Shown in pieces: positions 22,569 to 23,061 of a DNA stretch of 23,061 bases (its first letter is position 1; each line of letters begins with the position of its first letter). The notes under the pieces were generated by a model. That model did no database searches and had not been told where the DNA came from. It worked only from the letters and a program-made list of their open reading frames with translations. Source of the DNA: Chloroflexota bacterium (lineage in GTDB: Bacteria > Chloroflexota > Anaerolineae > UBA1429); NCBI GenBank assembly GCA_012513595.1, contig JAAZBY010000038.1, positions 1-23,061 on the forward strand. Reading direction: 5' to 3'. The position numbers were made by a program, and so were the translations under genes.

Positions 22569-23061
22569 ATGACTTTAACCCCGTTCTCCGTGCCCGTCCA
22601 GCCCGACTGGGAGGGCCTGCTGCGTTGCATCCGGCGCGAGGGCACCCCCGCGCGCGTGCACCATATCGAGCTGTTCCTCGATGCCGAGGTCCAGGAGGCC
22701 ATCTGCCAGAGATACGACGTGCTTGGCGGGCTGGACCCGACCACCTCCGACTTTGACCTGCGCCGACAGATCGCCCTACAGCGCTTCCTGGGTTACGACT
22801 ATGTGCGCGGCCGGCTGGAGGAGATGGCCCTGCCCCTCCACCGCGCCACGGCTGACGACACGGCCGGCCTGCAGCGTGCGGGCGGGCGCAACTTTATGGA
22901 TGAGCACGTCGGGCCCGTCACCACCTGGGCCGAGTTCGAGGCCTTCCCCTGGCCCGATCCCGCCCGTGACGAGGTCTATGCCCAGCTGGAGTGGTACGAG
23001 AGGCACCTGCCGGAGGACATGTGCGTCATCGCCTCGGGAGGGTTCGCCCACTTTGCCGAGC
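22569..23061 (+). CDS. Uroporphyrinogen decarboxylase-family protein, N-terminal part (cut by window edge)
   Basis: The first 164 residues are visible. After MTLTPFSVPVQPDWEG comes 'GTPARVHHIELFLDAEVQEA', a characteristic N-terminal pattern of UroD-family proteins. Later come 'FLGYDYVRG' and 'TWAEFEAFPWPDP', which match the same subgroup. The HemE arginine motif is not present, so this is a second, divergent family member rather than heme synthesis. ATG 22569 has only a modest AAGGA nine bases upstream, so translation may be weak or leader-controlled. The catalytic C-terminal half lies outside the window. It is separated from the first UroD-family gene by the bS22-like gene and has its own promoter. 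Confidence 0.85.
   Translation, partial: MTLTPFSVPVQPDWEGLLRCIRREGTPARVHHIELFLDAEVQEAICQRYDVLGGLDPTTSDFDLRRQIALQRFLGYDYVRGRLEEMALPLHRATADDTAGLQRAGGRNFMDEHVGPVTTWAEFEAFPWPDPARDEVYAQLEWYERHLPEDMCVIASGGFAHFAE

Noticed and set aside
1..23061. CRISPR array, toxin-antitoxin pair or insertion sequence
   Set aside because: No regularly spaced repeats, no transposase or paired small toxin-like genes, and no terminal inverted repeats with target duplications were seen.

Overview
The window is 23 kb of GC-rich bacterial chromosome, dense with genes and without tRNA, rRNA, CRISPR or insertion sequences that I could see. The likely source is a Chloroflexota-type bacterium. This rests on very high GC, GGAGG-type ribosome binding sites, a secreted protein with a 'YLPLL' segment just after its signal peptide, a tiny AURKAIP1/COX24-type ribosomal protein, and two uroporphyrinogen-decarboxylase-family genes that are not hemE. 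It is an inference from style, not a phylogenetic result.

Layout. (1) 1-1249, minus strand: a three-gene operon (flavin reductase, cupin, Asp/Glu racemase cut by the left edge). (2) 1302-2571, plus: a zinc polyol/alcohol dehydrogenase with a strong terminator. (3) 2604-5896, minus: a two-gene operon of a beta-propeller protein and a six-hairpin glycoside hydrolase, with a good sigma-70 promoter and a leader hairpin. (4) 5990-6276, plus: a GlsB/YeaQ-type small membrane protein. (5) 6305-7897, minus: an 86-residue protein shaped like a free-standing subtilisin propeptide, followed after 4 nt by a subtilase. (6) 7933-10821: a phosphotriesterase-family hydrolase (plus) meeting a nitrilase-family amidohydrolase and a sugar-phosphate isomerase/epimerase-like protein (minus). 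(7) 11075-14420: a large hybrid sensor kinase. (8) 14442-17063: two divergent exported proteins, one with three PA14 domains and one with two SH3b domains. (9) 17087-20731, minus: ECF sigma factor, zinc-finger anti-sigma factor, ABC ATPase and ABC permease, probably one stress operon. (10) 20788-23061: two UroD-family genes (the second cut by the right edge) with a 30-residue bS22-like gene on the opposite strand between them.

How it fits together. Much of the window is small-molecule catabolism (polyol dehydrogenase, glycoside hydrolase, isomerase, lactonase/phosphotriesterase-like enzyme, amidohydrolase, corrinoid-methyltransferase-like UroD proteins) in short, separately promoted units. 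The rest is cell-surface and envelope-stress functions. Many promoters are recognisable by eye as -35/-10 pairs spaced 17-18 nt.

I see no obvious defence or mobile system. The two items most worth following are the free-standing propeptide-like protein coupled to an intracellular-looking subtilase (6305-7823), and the terminator with a mutually exclusive alternative helix in the leader of the second UroD-family gene (22441-22569).
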